A stretch of DNA of 62,971 nucleotides. It comes from Bordetella parapertussis. Its GTDB lineage: Bacteria; Pseudomonadota; Gammaproteobacteria; Burkholderiales; Casimicrobiaceae. Made by a program: the position numbers and the translations under genes. Below the pieces are notes generated by a model. That model was not told where the DNA came from. It made no database searches and saw nothing but the letters and a program-made list of their open reading frames with translations. Location of the stretch: positions 1 to 62,971 of the forward strand of contig CALQLA020000029.1 of NCBI GenBank assembly GCA_943331295.2. Direction: 5' to 3'. Below, in pieces: positions 27,068 to 34,994 of the stretch (within the stretch, counting starts at the first letter, position 1; each line of letters starts with the position of its first letter).

Positions 27068-27879
27068 GCATCGCGCGCAAGCCGTTCATCCTCGAGGAAG
27101 CCGCCGCATGGCTGCTCGGGCTGTTGTGGGTCGTCCCGTTGCTGTTCGCAGTGTGGGCGGCCGTGCATCCGGCGGAATATGCGGCGCGCTTCGTGCCCGA
27201 CGCGCCGCTCACCTTGGACAACTTCGTCGCGGCGTGGCACCGCGCGCCGTTCCCGCGCTACTTCCTCAATACGTTCCTGCTGGTCACGCTGATCCTCGCG
27301 GTGCAGTTCGTCGTCTGCACGCTGGCCGCGTATGCGTTCGCGCAGGTGCGCTTCCCCGGCGCCGATGTCGTGTTCGCGCTCGTTCTCGTCCAACTCATGA
27401 TCACGCCAGACGTGTTGATCGTCGAGAACTACCGATCGATGGCCAGGATGGGCCTGCTCGACACGATCACCAGCATGGGCCTGCCGTACATGGCGAGCGC
27501 GTTCGGCATCTTCCTGCTGCGGCAGAGCTTCAAGCAGGTGCCGCGCGAACTCGACGATGCCGCGCAGGTCGAGGGCGCCTCGACGCTCGGCATCCTCTGG
27601 CGAGTCTACGTGCCGGTTGCGCGGCCGATCTACGTCGCGTACGGGCTCGTCTCCGTCAGCTTCCACTGGAACAACTTCCTGTGGCCGCTGATCGTCACCA
27701 ATTCGGTGGAAAAGCGGCCGCTGACGGTCGGCCTGGCGCTGTTCGGCGCGGCGGAAACCGGTGTCGACTGGTCGACGATCAGCGCGGCGACACTGATCTC
27801 GGTCGCGCCGCTGCTCGTCGCTTTTCTGCTGTTTCAGCGGCAGTTCGTGCAGTCTTTCATCCGTGTCGGAATCAAATAG
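27064..27879 (+). CDS. Sugar ABC transporter permease (UgpE-like)
   Basis: The second, 271-residue permease of the importer. About six helices are present, and the EAA loop reads DDAAQVEGASTLGILWRVYVP, where EAA has become DDAAQ but the G and the Pro are kept. The MalG/UgpE family usually has 270-280 residues. Its ATG overlaps the stop of the first permease (ATGA). Fourteen bases separate it from the binding-protein gene. Confidence 0.93.
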   Translation: MSIARKPFILEEAAAWLLGLLWVVPLLFAVWAAVHPAEYAARFVPDAPLTLDNFVAAWHRAPFPRYFLNTFLLVTLILAVQFVVCTLAAYAFAQVRFPGADVVFALVLVQLMITPDVLIVENYRSMARMGLLDTITSMGLPYMASAFGIFLLRQSFKQVPRELDDAAQVEGASTLGILWRVYVPVARPIYVAYGLVSVSFHWNNFLWPLIVTNSVEKRPLTVGLALFGAAETGVDWSTISAATLISVAPLLVAFLLFQRQFVQSFIRVGIK

Positions 27880-27892
27880 AACAGGAGGAATC

Positions 27893-29176
27893 ATGTTGAG
27901 AAGATCAATTGCAGCCCGCGTCATGACGGGCCTGATGGCGGCGGCGGCCGCCGGCTCGGCACTCGCGATCGACATCACGATGTACTACCCGGTTTCGGCC
28001 GGCGGCCCCATCGCCGAAGCCTACGAGAGTCTCGCGGCCGCGTTCACCAAGGCCAACGGCTCGATCACGATCAAGCCGGTGTTCGCCGGCAACCAGGTCG
28101 ACGCGCTGGTCAAGGCGCAGACCGCCGCGCGCGGCGGCAATCCGCCGGCGATGGCGATCGTCGACTCGACCAATGTATTCACGCTGATCGACGACGACAT
28201 GATCCAGCCGATCTCCGACTTCGTTAAGACCGACGAGGAGAAGAGGCTGATCGCCGACATCTATCCGGCTTTCCTCGCCAACTCGGTGGTCGGCGACAAG
28301 GTGTGGAGCCTGCCGTTCCAGCGCTCGACGGTGATCATGTATTACAACAAGGACGCATTCAGGGAAGCCGGGCTCGACCCCGAGAAGGCCCCTGCGACCT
28401 GGGCCGAGTTCGCCAATGCGGCGAACAAACTCGTCAAGCGCGACGCGTCCGGCGCCATCGTGCGCTACGGAATCGAGATCCCGTCGTCGCAGCCCGATCT
28501 CTACTGGCCGTTCCAGGCGATGGTCACGCAGGCCGGCGGCACGATGATGAGCCCGGACGGAAAGAAGGTGTACTTCGATTCGCCCGAGCACAGGAAGGCG
28601 CTCGACTTCTGGCTGAGCCTCATCAAGTCCAACGCGATGCCCTCCGGCATCATCGCGTGGGCGACGGTGCCTACCGATTTCCTCGCCGGAAAGACGGGCA
28701 TGATGTGGCACACGACAGGCAATCTGGTGCGAGTGAGCAAGGAGGCGAAATTTCCGGTCGGCGTCGCGATGCTGCCCGGCGACGCGCGCCGCGGCACGCC
28801 GGTCGGCGGCGGCAACATCTTCATCTTCAAGGGCGCCTCGCAGGCCGAGAAGGACGCCGCATGGACCTTTGCGAAGTGGCTCGTGAGCCCCGAACGCTCG
28901 GCCGAATTCTCCGCGCGAACCGGCTATGTCGCCGTGCGCAAGGCCGCGTACGACGTGCCAGAGATGCAGAAGTACACCGCCGGACTGCCGTCCGCGCTGG
29001 TCGCGCGGGACCAGTTGCAGTACGCGGTCAAGGCGCTGTCGGTCTACGACAACGCGCGCGTGCACAAGGCGCTCATGGATTCGCTCCAGTCCGCGATCAA
29101 CGGCCAGGCCGCGCCCGACGCCGCGCTGAAGAAGGCGCAGGCCGACGCGACGCAGATCCTGCAGCGCTTCCAGTAA
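27893..29176 (+). CDS. Extracellular sugar-binding protein (UgpB-like)
   Basis: The 427-residue periplasmic receptor of the importer, family 1 solute-binding protein. A signal peptide (MLRRSIAARVMTGLMAAAAAG, cleavage near ALA) leads into ITMYYPVSAGGPIAEAYESL, the usual first strand and helix of UgpB-type proteins. Conserved features include FxxSTVIMYYNKDAF (with PF..RST before it), PATWAEF and GGGNIFIF. AGGAGG lies five bases before the ATG, the strongest ribosome site of the operon, as expected for the most abundant component. The ligand may be a sugar, polyol or glycerophosphoryl compound. Confidence 0.94.
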   Translation: MLRRSIAARVMTGLMAAAAAGSALAIDITMYYPVSAGGPIAEAYESLAAAFTKANGSITIKPVFAGNQVDALVKAQTAARGGNPPAMAIVDSTNVFTLIDDDMIQPISDFVKTDEEKRLIADIYPAFLANSVVGDKVWSLPFQRSTVIMYYNKDAFREAGLDPEKAPATWAEFANAANKLVKRDASGAIVRYGIEIPSSQPDLYWPFQAMVTQAGGTMMSPDGKKVYFDSPEHRKALDFWLSLIKSNAMPSGIIAWATVPTDFLAGKTGMMWHTTGNLVRVSKEAKFPVGVAMLPGDARRGTPVGGGNIFIFKGASQAEKDAAWTFAKWLVSPERSAEFSARTGYVAVRKAAYDVPEMQKYTAGLPSALVARDQLQYAVKALSVYDNARVHKALMDSLQSAINGQAAPDAALKKAQADATQILQRFQ

Positions 29177-29268
29177 GTGCGTCGGCTGCGCACGCCGGGA
29201 GCTATCGTGGCCGGGCGGGTCGCCGATTGCCCGTCGCGAGCGCGCCTGCCGCGCGCGCCGGAGCCGTC

Positions 29269-30036
29269 GTGAACAAGCCGATCGCCGATCGCCTGTCGCT
29301 CGCGCGTGCCGTCGCGCGGCAGGCGGGCGACCTGCTGCTCGGCTTCCGGCGCGACCGGCTCGACGTCGCGGTCAAGGGCGCGCAGGACTTCGTCACCGAG
29401 GCCGATCACGTCGTCGAACGGCTGATCCGCGCCGAAGTCGCGCGCGCGTTTCCGGGCGACGAGGTTCTGGGCGAGGAGGGCGGCGGCGTCCAGGCGGAAC
29501 GGCTGTGGGTGGTCGACCCGATCGACGGCACGATCAACTTCATCCGCGGCCTGCCGAGCCATGCGGTGAGCATCGCCTATGTCGAGGGAGGACAGGTGAT
29601 GGCGGGCGTCGTGCACGTGCCGATGCTCGGCGAAACATTCAGCGCGCAGCGCGGTGCGGGCGCCACATGCAACGACCGCCCGATTCGCGTGAGCGACTGC
29701 GCGCGGCTCGGGGCGGGCCGCATCGCCGCGGGGTACGCGCAGCGCGGCAGCAAGGCGCAGCACCTGCGCTTCGTCGGCAAGCTGCTGCGCGAAGGCAGCG
29801 ACATCCTCAAGTTCAATTCCGCGGCAGTCTGCCTCGCGATGACGGCCGCCGGACGCATCGACGGCTACTTCGAGCGCGAACTGCGCTCATGGGACGTGCT
29901 GGCCGGGCAATTGCTCGTGCAGGAGGCCGGCGGCTGGACCAACGAGTTCGGCGCGCGCGGGATGCTCGAACTCGACTACACGATCGCCTGCGGCCCGTCC
30001 CTGGTCGACGAACTGCGCGCGGCGGCGGGCGTCTGA
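29269..30036 (+). CDS. Inositol monophosphatase family phosphatase
   Basis: A 255-residue member of the FIG superfamily of Mg-dependent, Li-sensitive phosphatases. Metal-site motifs are clear: LGEEGG (Glu69-Glu70), DPIDGTINF (Asp83 and Asp86) and, near residue 205, SWDVLAG. Substrates in this family include inositol phosphate, fructose bisphosphate, histidinol phosphate and other sugar phosphates. Location between the importer and two kinases suggests action on a phosphorylated intermediate of this pathway rather than on inositol. GTG start; a 92-base gap follows the binding protein, and the stop overlaps the next ATG. Confidence 0.94.
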   Translation: MNKPIADRLSLARAVARQAGDLLLGFRRDRLDVAVKGAQDFVTEADHVVERLIRAEVARAFPGDEVLGEEGGGVQAERLWVVDPIDGTINFIRGLPSHAVSIAYVEGGQVMAGVVHVPMLGETFSAQRGAGATCNDRPIRVSDCARLGAGRIAAGYAQRGSKAQHLRFVGKLLREGSDILKFNSAAVCLAMTAAGRIDGYFERELRSWDVLAGQLLVQEAGGWTNEFGARGMLELDYTIACGPSLVDELRAAAGV

Positions 30037-31424
30037 TGGCGGCGGCGCGGCAACCGGCGGTGGCGGTGATCGATGTGGGCAAGACTCGCATCCGCCTGGC
30101 GGCGATCGATCGCGAAGGCGTCGTGCTCGATTCGGCGAGCGCGGCGAGCCGGAGCGCGGGCGGCGCGCTGGATGCCGATGCGGCGTGGTCGTGGTTCTGC
30201 TCGGAATTGCCGCCGCTGGCCGCGCGCTTCGACCTCAGCGCGATCGTGCCGACGACGCACGGCGCGGCGGCGGCGATCGTCGGTGACGGCGACGACGGCA
30301 TCGGGCCGCCCCTGTTCCCCATTCGCGACTACGAAGCCCTGCCACCCGCGGACATCGATGCCGACTACGACGCGCTCCGCCCGCGATTCGCCGAGACGTT
30401 CTCGCCGCGCCTGCCCGCCGGTCTCAATCTCGGCCGGCAGTTGTACTGGGCGCAGCGCGCGGAAGGTTCCGCGTGGCGCAGCGCGCGCGCCGTGCTCGCC
30501 TATCCGCAGTACTGGTCGTGGCGGCTCACCGGCAGGATGGCCTCGGAGGTCACCGCGCTCGGCTGCCACACGGATCTATGGGCGCCGCTTGAGAAGCGAT
30601 TGTCCTCGCTCGTCGATGCGCAGGGATGGCGGGGCCTGTTCCCGCTCAGGCGGCCGGCGTGGGAATCGCTCGGTCGCCTGCGTCCTGCCCTGAACCTACC
30701 GGCGGAGTGCTGCGTGCTCAATGGCATCCACGACAGCAATGCCGCCTATCTGCGCTATCTCGCGGGCGTGACGGGGCCGTTCACGCTGCTCTCCACCGGC
30801 ACCTGGATGGTCTGCTTCAACTCCGCCGGCAGGATCGATGCGCTGGACCCGGCGCGCGACACGCTTGCCAACGTCGACGTCTTCGGCCGGCCGATCGCGT
30901 GCAGCCGCTTCATGGGTGGACGCGAATACGCGGCGGTCGCCGGGGCGGCAGGGCTCGTGGTCGCCCCCACTCTCGACGACGTAAAGGCGGTTCTCGCGCG
31001 CCGCCTGTTCGCACTGCCTTCGTTCTCGACGTCCGGCGGACCGTATCCGGGTCGCGCCGGCACTTGCACCGGCGAGCCGGCGACCGCGCGCGAAGCGGCG
31101 GCGCTCGCCGCGCTGTACACGGCGCTGATGGCGCGCGAATCAATCCTGCTGACCGGACCGGTGAGCAATCTCTACATCGACGGCGCGTTCGCCGCGAACG
31201 ACGCGTTCACCGGCGCGCTCGCGGCGCTGTTGCCCGAGGTCGAGGTGCACGTCGCGCTTGGCACCGACGGCACCGCGATCGGCGCAAGCCTGCTCGCGGC
31301 GATGCAGGCGAATGGCGGCAGCCTGCCGCGCGTCGATGTTCCCGCGCGCCGCGTCGATACTCCCGGACTCGACATCGCCGGCTACGCCGCCGAATGGCGC
31401 CGGCACGTACAGGACCGCGCATGA
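30036..31424 (+). CDS. FGGY carbohydrate kinase (rhamnulokinase/NaCK-like)
   Basis: A 462-residue two-domain sugar kinase. The N-terminal phosphate-binding strand reads VAVIDVGKTRIRL; the region NGIHDSNAAYL holds the likely catalytic Asp, and LLSTGTWMV is the adenosine-side motif. This combination (DVGKT and GxHDSN) matches the rhamnulokinase-related subgroup exemplified by a Novosphingobium kinase of unknown substrate, rather than xylulokinase or glycerol kinase. It should make a sugar 1- or 5-phosphate. TGATG overlap with the IMPase gene and ATGA overlap with the aldolase gene indicate one operon. Confidence 0.92.
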   Translation: MAAARQPAVAVIDVGKTRIRLAAIDREGVVLDSASAASRSAGGALDADAAWSWFCSELPPLAARFDLSAIVPTTHGAAAAIVGDGDDGIGPPLFPIRDYEALPPADIDADYDALRPRFAETFSPRLPAGLNLGRQLYWAQRAEGSAWRSARAVLAYPQYWSWRLTGRMASEVTALGCHTDLWAPLEKRLSSLVDAQGWRGLFPLRRPAWESLGRLRPALNLPAECCVLNGIHDSNAAYLRYLAGVTGPFTLLSTGTWMVCFNSAGRIDALDPARDTLANVDVFGRPIACSRFMGGREYAAVAGAAGLVVAPTLDDVKAVLARRLFALPSFSTSGGPYPGRAGTCTGEPATAREAAALAALYTALMARESILLTGPVSNLYIDGAFAANDAFTGALAALLPEVEVHVALGTDGTAIGASLLAAMQANGGSLPRVDVPARRVDTPGLDIAGYAAEWRRHVQDRA

Positions 31425-32407
31425 CGACCGCCGATCTCTCCGAAGTCTCCGCACTATCCGCGCGTCTCGGCGGCGACCCGATGCTCGTGCAGGGCGGCGG
31501 CGGCAACGTGTCGCTCAAGTCCCACGACACGCTGTGGGTCAAGGCATCGGGCAAGTGGCTCGCGCAGGCCGAGTGCGAACCGATCTTCGTGCCCGTCGCG
31601 CTCGACGGCGTGCGTGTCTCCGTCGCCGCGGGGGCCGCGGATCCGGTGTCGCCGCACGTGCTCGGCGGCAGCGCGAGCCTGCGCCCGTCGATCGAGACCA
31701 CGCTGCACGCGCTCCTGCCGCATCGTGTCGTCGTGCACCTGCACTCGATCCACGCGCTCGCCGCGGCGGTCCGCGACGACGGCGCGGGCTTCGCGGCAGA
31801 GCGGCTCGAAGGCACGGACTGGCGCTGGCTGCCGTATTGCCGTCCGGGGCTGCCGCTGACGCGCGCCATCGCGGCGCTCGGCCGGCCGGCGCCGGCCGTC
31901 GTGCTGCTCGCCAATCACGGCCTTGTCGTCGGCGCCGACGATTGCGCGTCGGCCGAGACGCTGATCCACGATATCGAACGTCGGCTCGCGACCGTGCCGC
32001 GCCGCGCGCCCGCGGCGGACCTTGCGGCCCTCGGTGCCGAAGCGGCCGCGCGCGGGTTGCAGTTGCCGCGCTCGCCGCGCCTGCACGACATCGCGACCGA
32101 CGCGGTCAGCCTGCGTCATGCGCTCGCCGGGCCGCTGTTTCCCGATCAGGTCGTGTTCCTCGGTCCGCGCATCACGACGGACGAAGCCGCGGACGCGCCG
32201 TTCGTCGTGCTGCCCGGACGCGGTGTGCTGCTGCGGCCGGACATCACGGCGGGACAGGAAGAGATGCTGTTGTGCCTCGCGCTGCTGTTCCAGCATTTGC
32301 CGGCCGATGCCTCGCTCGCCGTGCTCGACCTGGCGGAAGCCGGCGGGCTGCTCGGCTGGGAGGCGGAACGTTACCGAAAGACGCTGGATGCCCGCCGGCA
32401 GCGCTGA
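31421..32407 (+). CDS. Class II aldolase/adducin family protein
   Basis: A 328-residue zinc aldolase-like protein. It starts GGDPMLVQGGGGNVSLK and TLWVKASGKWLA, as in the aldolase half of long bifunctional RhaD-type rhamnulose-phosphate aldolases, but the fused dehydrogenase half is absent. Catalytic Glu92 (PSIETTLH), metal ligands His106 and His108 (HLHSIH) and His166 (ANHG) are all in place. Expected chemistry is retro-aldol cleavage of a ketose 1-phosphate to DHAP and an aldehyde, or epimerisation. Its neighbours, two sugar kinases, fit this. The 3' end overlaps the second kinase by 20 bases. Confidence 0.92.
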   Translation: MTTADLSEVSALSARLGGDPMLVQGGGGNVSLKSHDTLWVKASGKWLAQAECEPIFVPVALDGVRVSVAAGAADPVSPHVLGGSASLRPSIETTLHALLPHRVVVHLHSIHALAAAVRDDGAGFAAERLEGTDWRWLPYCRPGLPLTRAIAALGRPAPAVVLLANHGLVVGADDCASAETLIHDIERRLATVPRRAPAADLAALGAEAAARGLQLPRSPRLHDIATDAVSLRHALAGPLFPDQVVFLGPRITTDEAADAPFVVLPGRGVLLRPDITAGQEEMLLCLALLFQHLPADASLAVLDLAEAGGLLGWEAERYRKTLDARRQR

Positions 32408-33680
32408 GCTTTTCGTCGGCATCGACGCCGGCACGTCGCAGTGCCGTGCCTGCGCGATCGACACGGGCGGCACTGAACTTGCGCTCGTCGCGACCGCGAT
32501 GCCGGCGCCCCGGCAGTGCGACGGGCGCATCGAACAGGCGCCGAATGAGTGGTGGGACGCGGCCGTGCGTGCGTTCGACGACCTGTTCGGGCGCATCGAT
32601 GCCGGGCGCGTCGGCGCCATCGCCGTCGCGGGCACGTCGGGCACGATCCTGCTCGCAAACGGCGCCGGAAGTCCACTGACGCCGGCCCTCATGTACAACG
32701 ACCAAAGCAGCCGCAAGCAGGCAGCGCGTATCGAGCGTGTCGCGCCGGAAGACAGCGCCGCGCGCGGCACCGGTTCGGCGCTCGCGCGCATGCTGCAACT
32801 GCTCGAGCGCACGCACGGCGCCACGCCGGCCTTCGCCCTGCATCAGGCCGATTGGATCGCCGCCAGGCTTTGCGGCGCGTGCGGCATCACCGACGAGAAC
32901 AACGCGCTCAAGCTCGGTTACGACTGCACCGCGCGCCGCTGGCCGGCATGGATCACGGGGCTCGGCATCGATCCCGCCCTGCTGCCCCGCGTCGTCCCGG
33001 CGGGGACGGCGATCGGTTTCGTCGATACTGCGATCGCGCAACGGTTCGGCCTTCGGCGGCGCGTGCGAATCGTCGCCGGAACCACCGACAGCGTCGCCGC
33101 GGCGCTCGCTGCCGGCATCGCATCGACGGGCGACGCGGTGACCTCGCTCGGTTCGACCATGGTGCTCAAGATCGTCGCGGAGAGGCCGCTGGCCAGCGCC
33201 GCGCATGGGATCTACACGCACCGGCTCCGCGAAGCATGGCTGGCCGGCGGCGCATCGAATACGGGCGGGGCGGTGCTGGCATCGCTGTTCACCGCGGCGG
33301 ACCTGATGCGCCTGTCCGCGCAGATCGACGCCGACCAGCCGTCGCCCCTCGACTATTACCCTTTGTTGCGCCCCGGCGAGCGCTTCCCCGACAACGATCC
33401 CGCGCTCGCGCCGCGGCTCGCGCCGCGTCCGGCTTCGGATGTCGAGTTCCTGCATGGGCTGTTCGAGTCGATGGCGCGCATCGAGGCGCGCGGCTATCGA
33501 TTGCTCGAGCAGCTCGGCGCGCCGTTTCCGCGGCAGGTCGCGACGGCCGGGGGCGGCGCGGCGAATCCGGCGTGGCGGCGGATCCGCCAGCGCGTGCTGG
33601 GCGTGCCGGTGACCGTCGCGGCGCATGCCGAAGCGTCGTACGGCGCGGCGCTGCTCGCGCGCGACGGAGCGCGCGCATGA
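32388..33680 (+). CDS. FGGY carbohydrate kinase (D-ribulokinase-like)
   Basis: A 430-residue kinase, only distantly similar to the first one in the operon. It begins ELFVGIDAGTSQCRACAID, has VAGTSGTILL, the sugar-contact region ALMYNDQSS, catalytic Asp in VAGTTDSVAAALAAG and the nucleotide motif SLGSTMVLK. ALMYND and TTDSVAA are features of the plant/bacterial D-ribulose kinase-like subgroup. The ATG at 32388 overlaps the aldolase gene by 20 bases. The stop overlaps the HAD gene start (ATGA). Two unlike FGGY kinases in one operon suggest two kinase steps or two substrates. Confidence 0.92.
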   Translation: MPAGSAELFVGIDAGTSQCRACAIDTGGTELALVATAMPAPRQCDGRIEQAPNEWWDAAVRAFDDLFGRIDAGRVGAIAVAGTSGTILLANGAGSPLTPALMYNDQSSRKQAARIERVAPEDSAARGTGSALARMLQLLERTHGATPAFALHQADWIAARLCGACGITDENNALKLGYDCTARRWPAWITGLGIDPALLPRVVPAGTAIGFVDTAIAQRFGLRRRVRIVAGTTDSVAAALAAGIASTGDAVTSLGSTMVLKIVAERPLASAAHGIYTHRLREAWLAGGASNTGGAVLASLFTAADLMRLSAQIDADQPSPLDYYPLLRPGERFPDNDPALAPRLAPRPASDVEFLHGLFESMARIEARGYRLLEQLGAPFPRQVATAGGGAANPAWRRIRQRVLGVPVTVAAHAEASYGAALLARDGARA

Positions 33681-34516
33681 CGCGTATCGACGGACTCGCA
33701 GCGATCGCCGACCGCTTCGACGGGCTCATCCTCGACCAGTTCGGCGTGCTGCACGACGGCGCGCGCGCTTACCCCGACGCCGCGGGATGCGTCGAGCGTC
33801 TCGTCAAGGCCGGCAAGTCGCTCGTGCTGCTCTCGAACTCCGGCCGGCGCACGCGGGAGAACCGCGCGCGGCTCGCTGCGCTGGGCTTTCCGGTCGCGGC
33901 ATTCGCCGCCGTCGTGACGTCGGGCGAAGTCGTGTGGGAGACGCTCGCAACGCGCGCCGATCTATTTCATGCGGCGCTCGGGCGCCGTTGCTATCTCATC
34001 GCCGAATCGGGAGAGGCGCTGTTCCTCGCCGGGCTCGACCTCGATCCCGTTGGCACCGTCGCCGACGCCGACTTCATCCTGCTGCTGGGCATCGATACGC
34101 CGCGGCGCTCGCTCGCCGATTACCGGCCCGCGCTGGCGGCCGGCGTGCGGCGCGGCATTCCGCTGCTGTGCGCCAACAGCGACCTGGTGCGCCTGACGCG
34201 CAGTGGTCTGCAGCCCGCGTCCGGCGCGCTCGCGCAGAAGTACGCCGCGATGGGCGGCTACGTGCGTTGGTATGGCAAGCCCGAGGCGGCAATCTATGAG
34301 CGCTGCCTGGCAGCGCTTCCCGGGATCGACCGCCGTCGCGTCCTGGCGGTCGGCGATTCGCTCGAGCACGACATCGATGGCGCGCACGCCGCGGGCCTGG
34401 CGAGCCTGTACATCCGCGGCGGCATCGACCAAGGCAAGCCGACGGCGTTGCTGCCCGACACACGACTGCTCAAGGACGCGGCGCCGGATTTCGTCGCGGA
34501 ACGGTTTCGCTGGTGA
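33677..34516 (+). CDS. HAD-IIA family hydrolase with altered motif I
   Basis: A 279-residue HAD-superfamily protein of subclass IIA (NagD-like cap). Motif I is LDQFGVLHDG: the nucleophile Asp20 is kept but the general acid/base two residues later is Phe22 instead of Asp. Motif II is LLSNSGRR, Lys lies in YGKPEAAIYE, and motif III/IV is AVGDSLEHDIDGA. The same substitution (Trp or Phe) occurs in a hypothetical HAD-IIA subgroup, so it is unlikely to be an error. Last gene of the sugar operon; it may remove phosphate from a pathway intermediate or side product. Confidence 0.92.
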   Translation: MTRIDGLAAIADRFDGLILDQFGVLHDGARAYPDAAGCVERLVKAGKSLVLLSNSGRRTRENRARLAALGFPVAAFAAVVTSGEVVWETLATRADLFHAALGRRCYLIAESGEALFLAGLDLDPVGTVADADFILLLGIDTPRRSLADYRPALAAGVRRGIPLLCANSDLVRLTRSGLQPASGALAQKYAAMGGYVRWYGKPEAAIYERCLAALPGIDRRRVLAVGDSLEHDIDGAHAAGLASLYIRGGIDQGKPTALLPDTRLLKDAAPDFVAERFRW

Positions 34517-34994
34517 CAGCGTCGGGGCCGGCATTGTTGGACCGATGCGCAGCTTCCAGCTGAATTGACCTGCTCCCGGAAATCCGGACCGTCGTCCGGG
34601 AGAGGTGGCTCGGTTTGTTAAGACGGAATCCCGGGTTTGTTGAGTGAAGCCTGCCTCGTGCGGCGTTCGGGCGCCGGGCGCCGCGGCGCCGCAACCGCTC
34701 GCGCCCGACGCGGTCGGCGGCCGCGACGCGCGCCGAGCCGTCGACGGAGAAGCCGCCGCCATGTTGCCATTGCGCCGTCGCTTGGGCGTCATCGCGCCGG
34801 TAGCAGGCCACGGCGCACGAGCACGCGCAACAGCCGCCGGCACCCGCCTGCGCACGCCGGGATTGTGCATCGTAGTAAAGTATGTATCATCGAGAGAATA
34901 AACGGCGTGCCCGATGCAGGGGACGCGCCGGTCCCGGGAGAAACACCTTCAACGGGGGCGCCCGTCGTCGCCGCCGCACGAAAAGGGAGTCGTC
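34517..34994. other. 478-base intergenic region
   Basis: No gene is supported. A hairpin is present at 34573-34602. A GC-rich palindromic stretch (GGCGCCGGGCGCC) lies near 34670. Toward the right end the DNA becomes locally AT-richer (GTAGTAAAGTATGTATCATC at about 34872-34891), the likely promoter zone of the peptide-class ABC operon, though no clear -35/-10 pair is visible. GGGAG just before 34995 is the ribosome site of that operon. Confidence 0.6.
34573..34602 (+). terminator. Candidate hairpin terminator of the sugar operon
   Basis: CTCCCGGA (34573-34580) pairs with TCCGGGAG (34595-34602) around a 14-base loop, 57 bases after the HAD gene stop. There is no T-run, only GGTTTGTT further on, so it may stabilise the 3' end rather than end transcription alone. 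Confidence 0.35.

Noticed and set aside
34644..34901. 85-codon frame in the 478-base intergenic region
   Set aside because: No ribosome site, Ala/Arg-rich composition and no recognisable motif.
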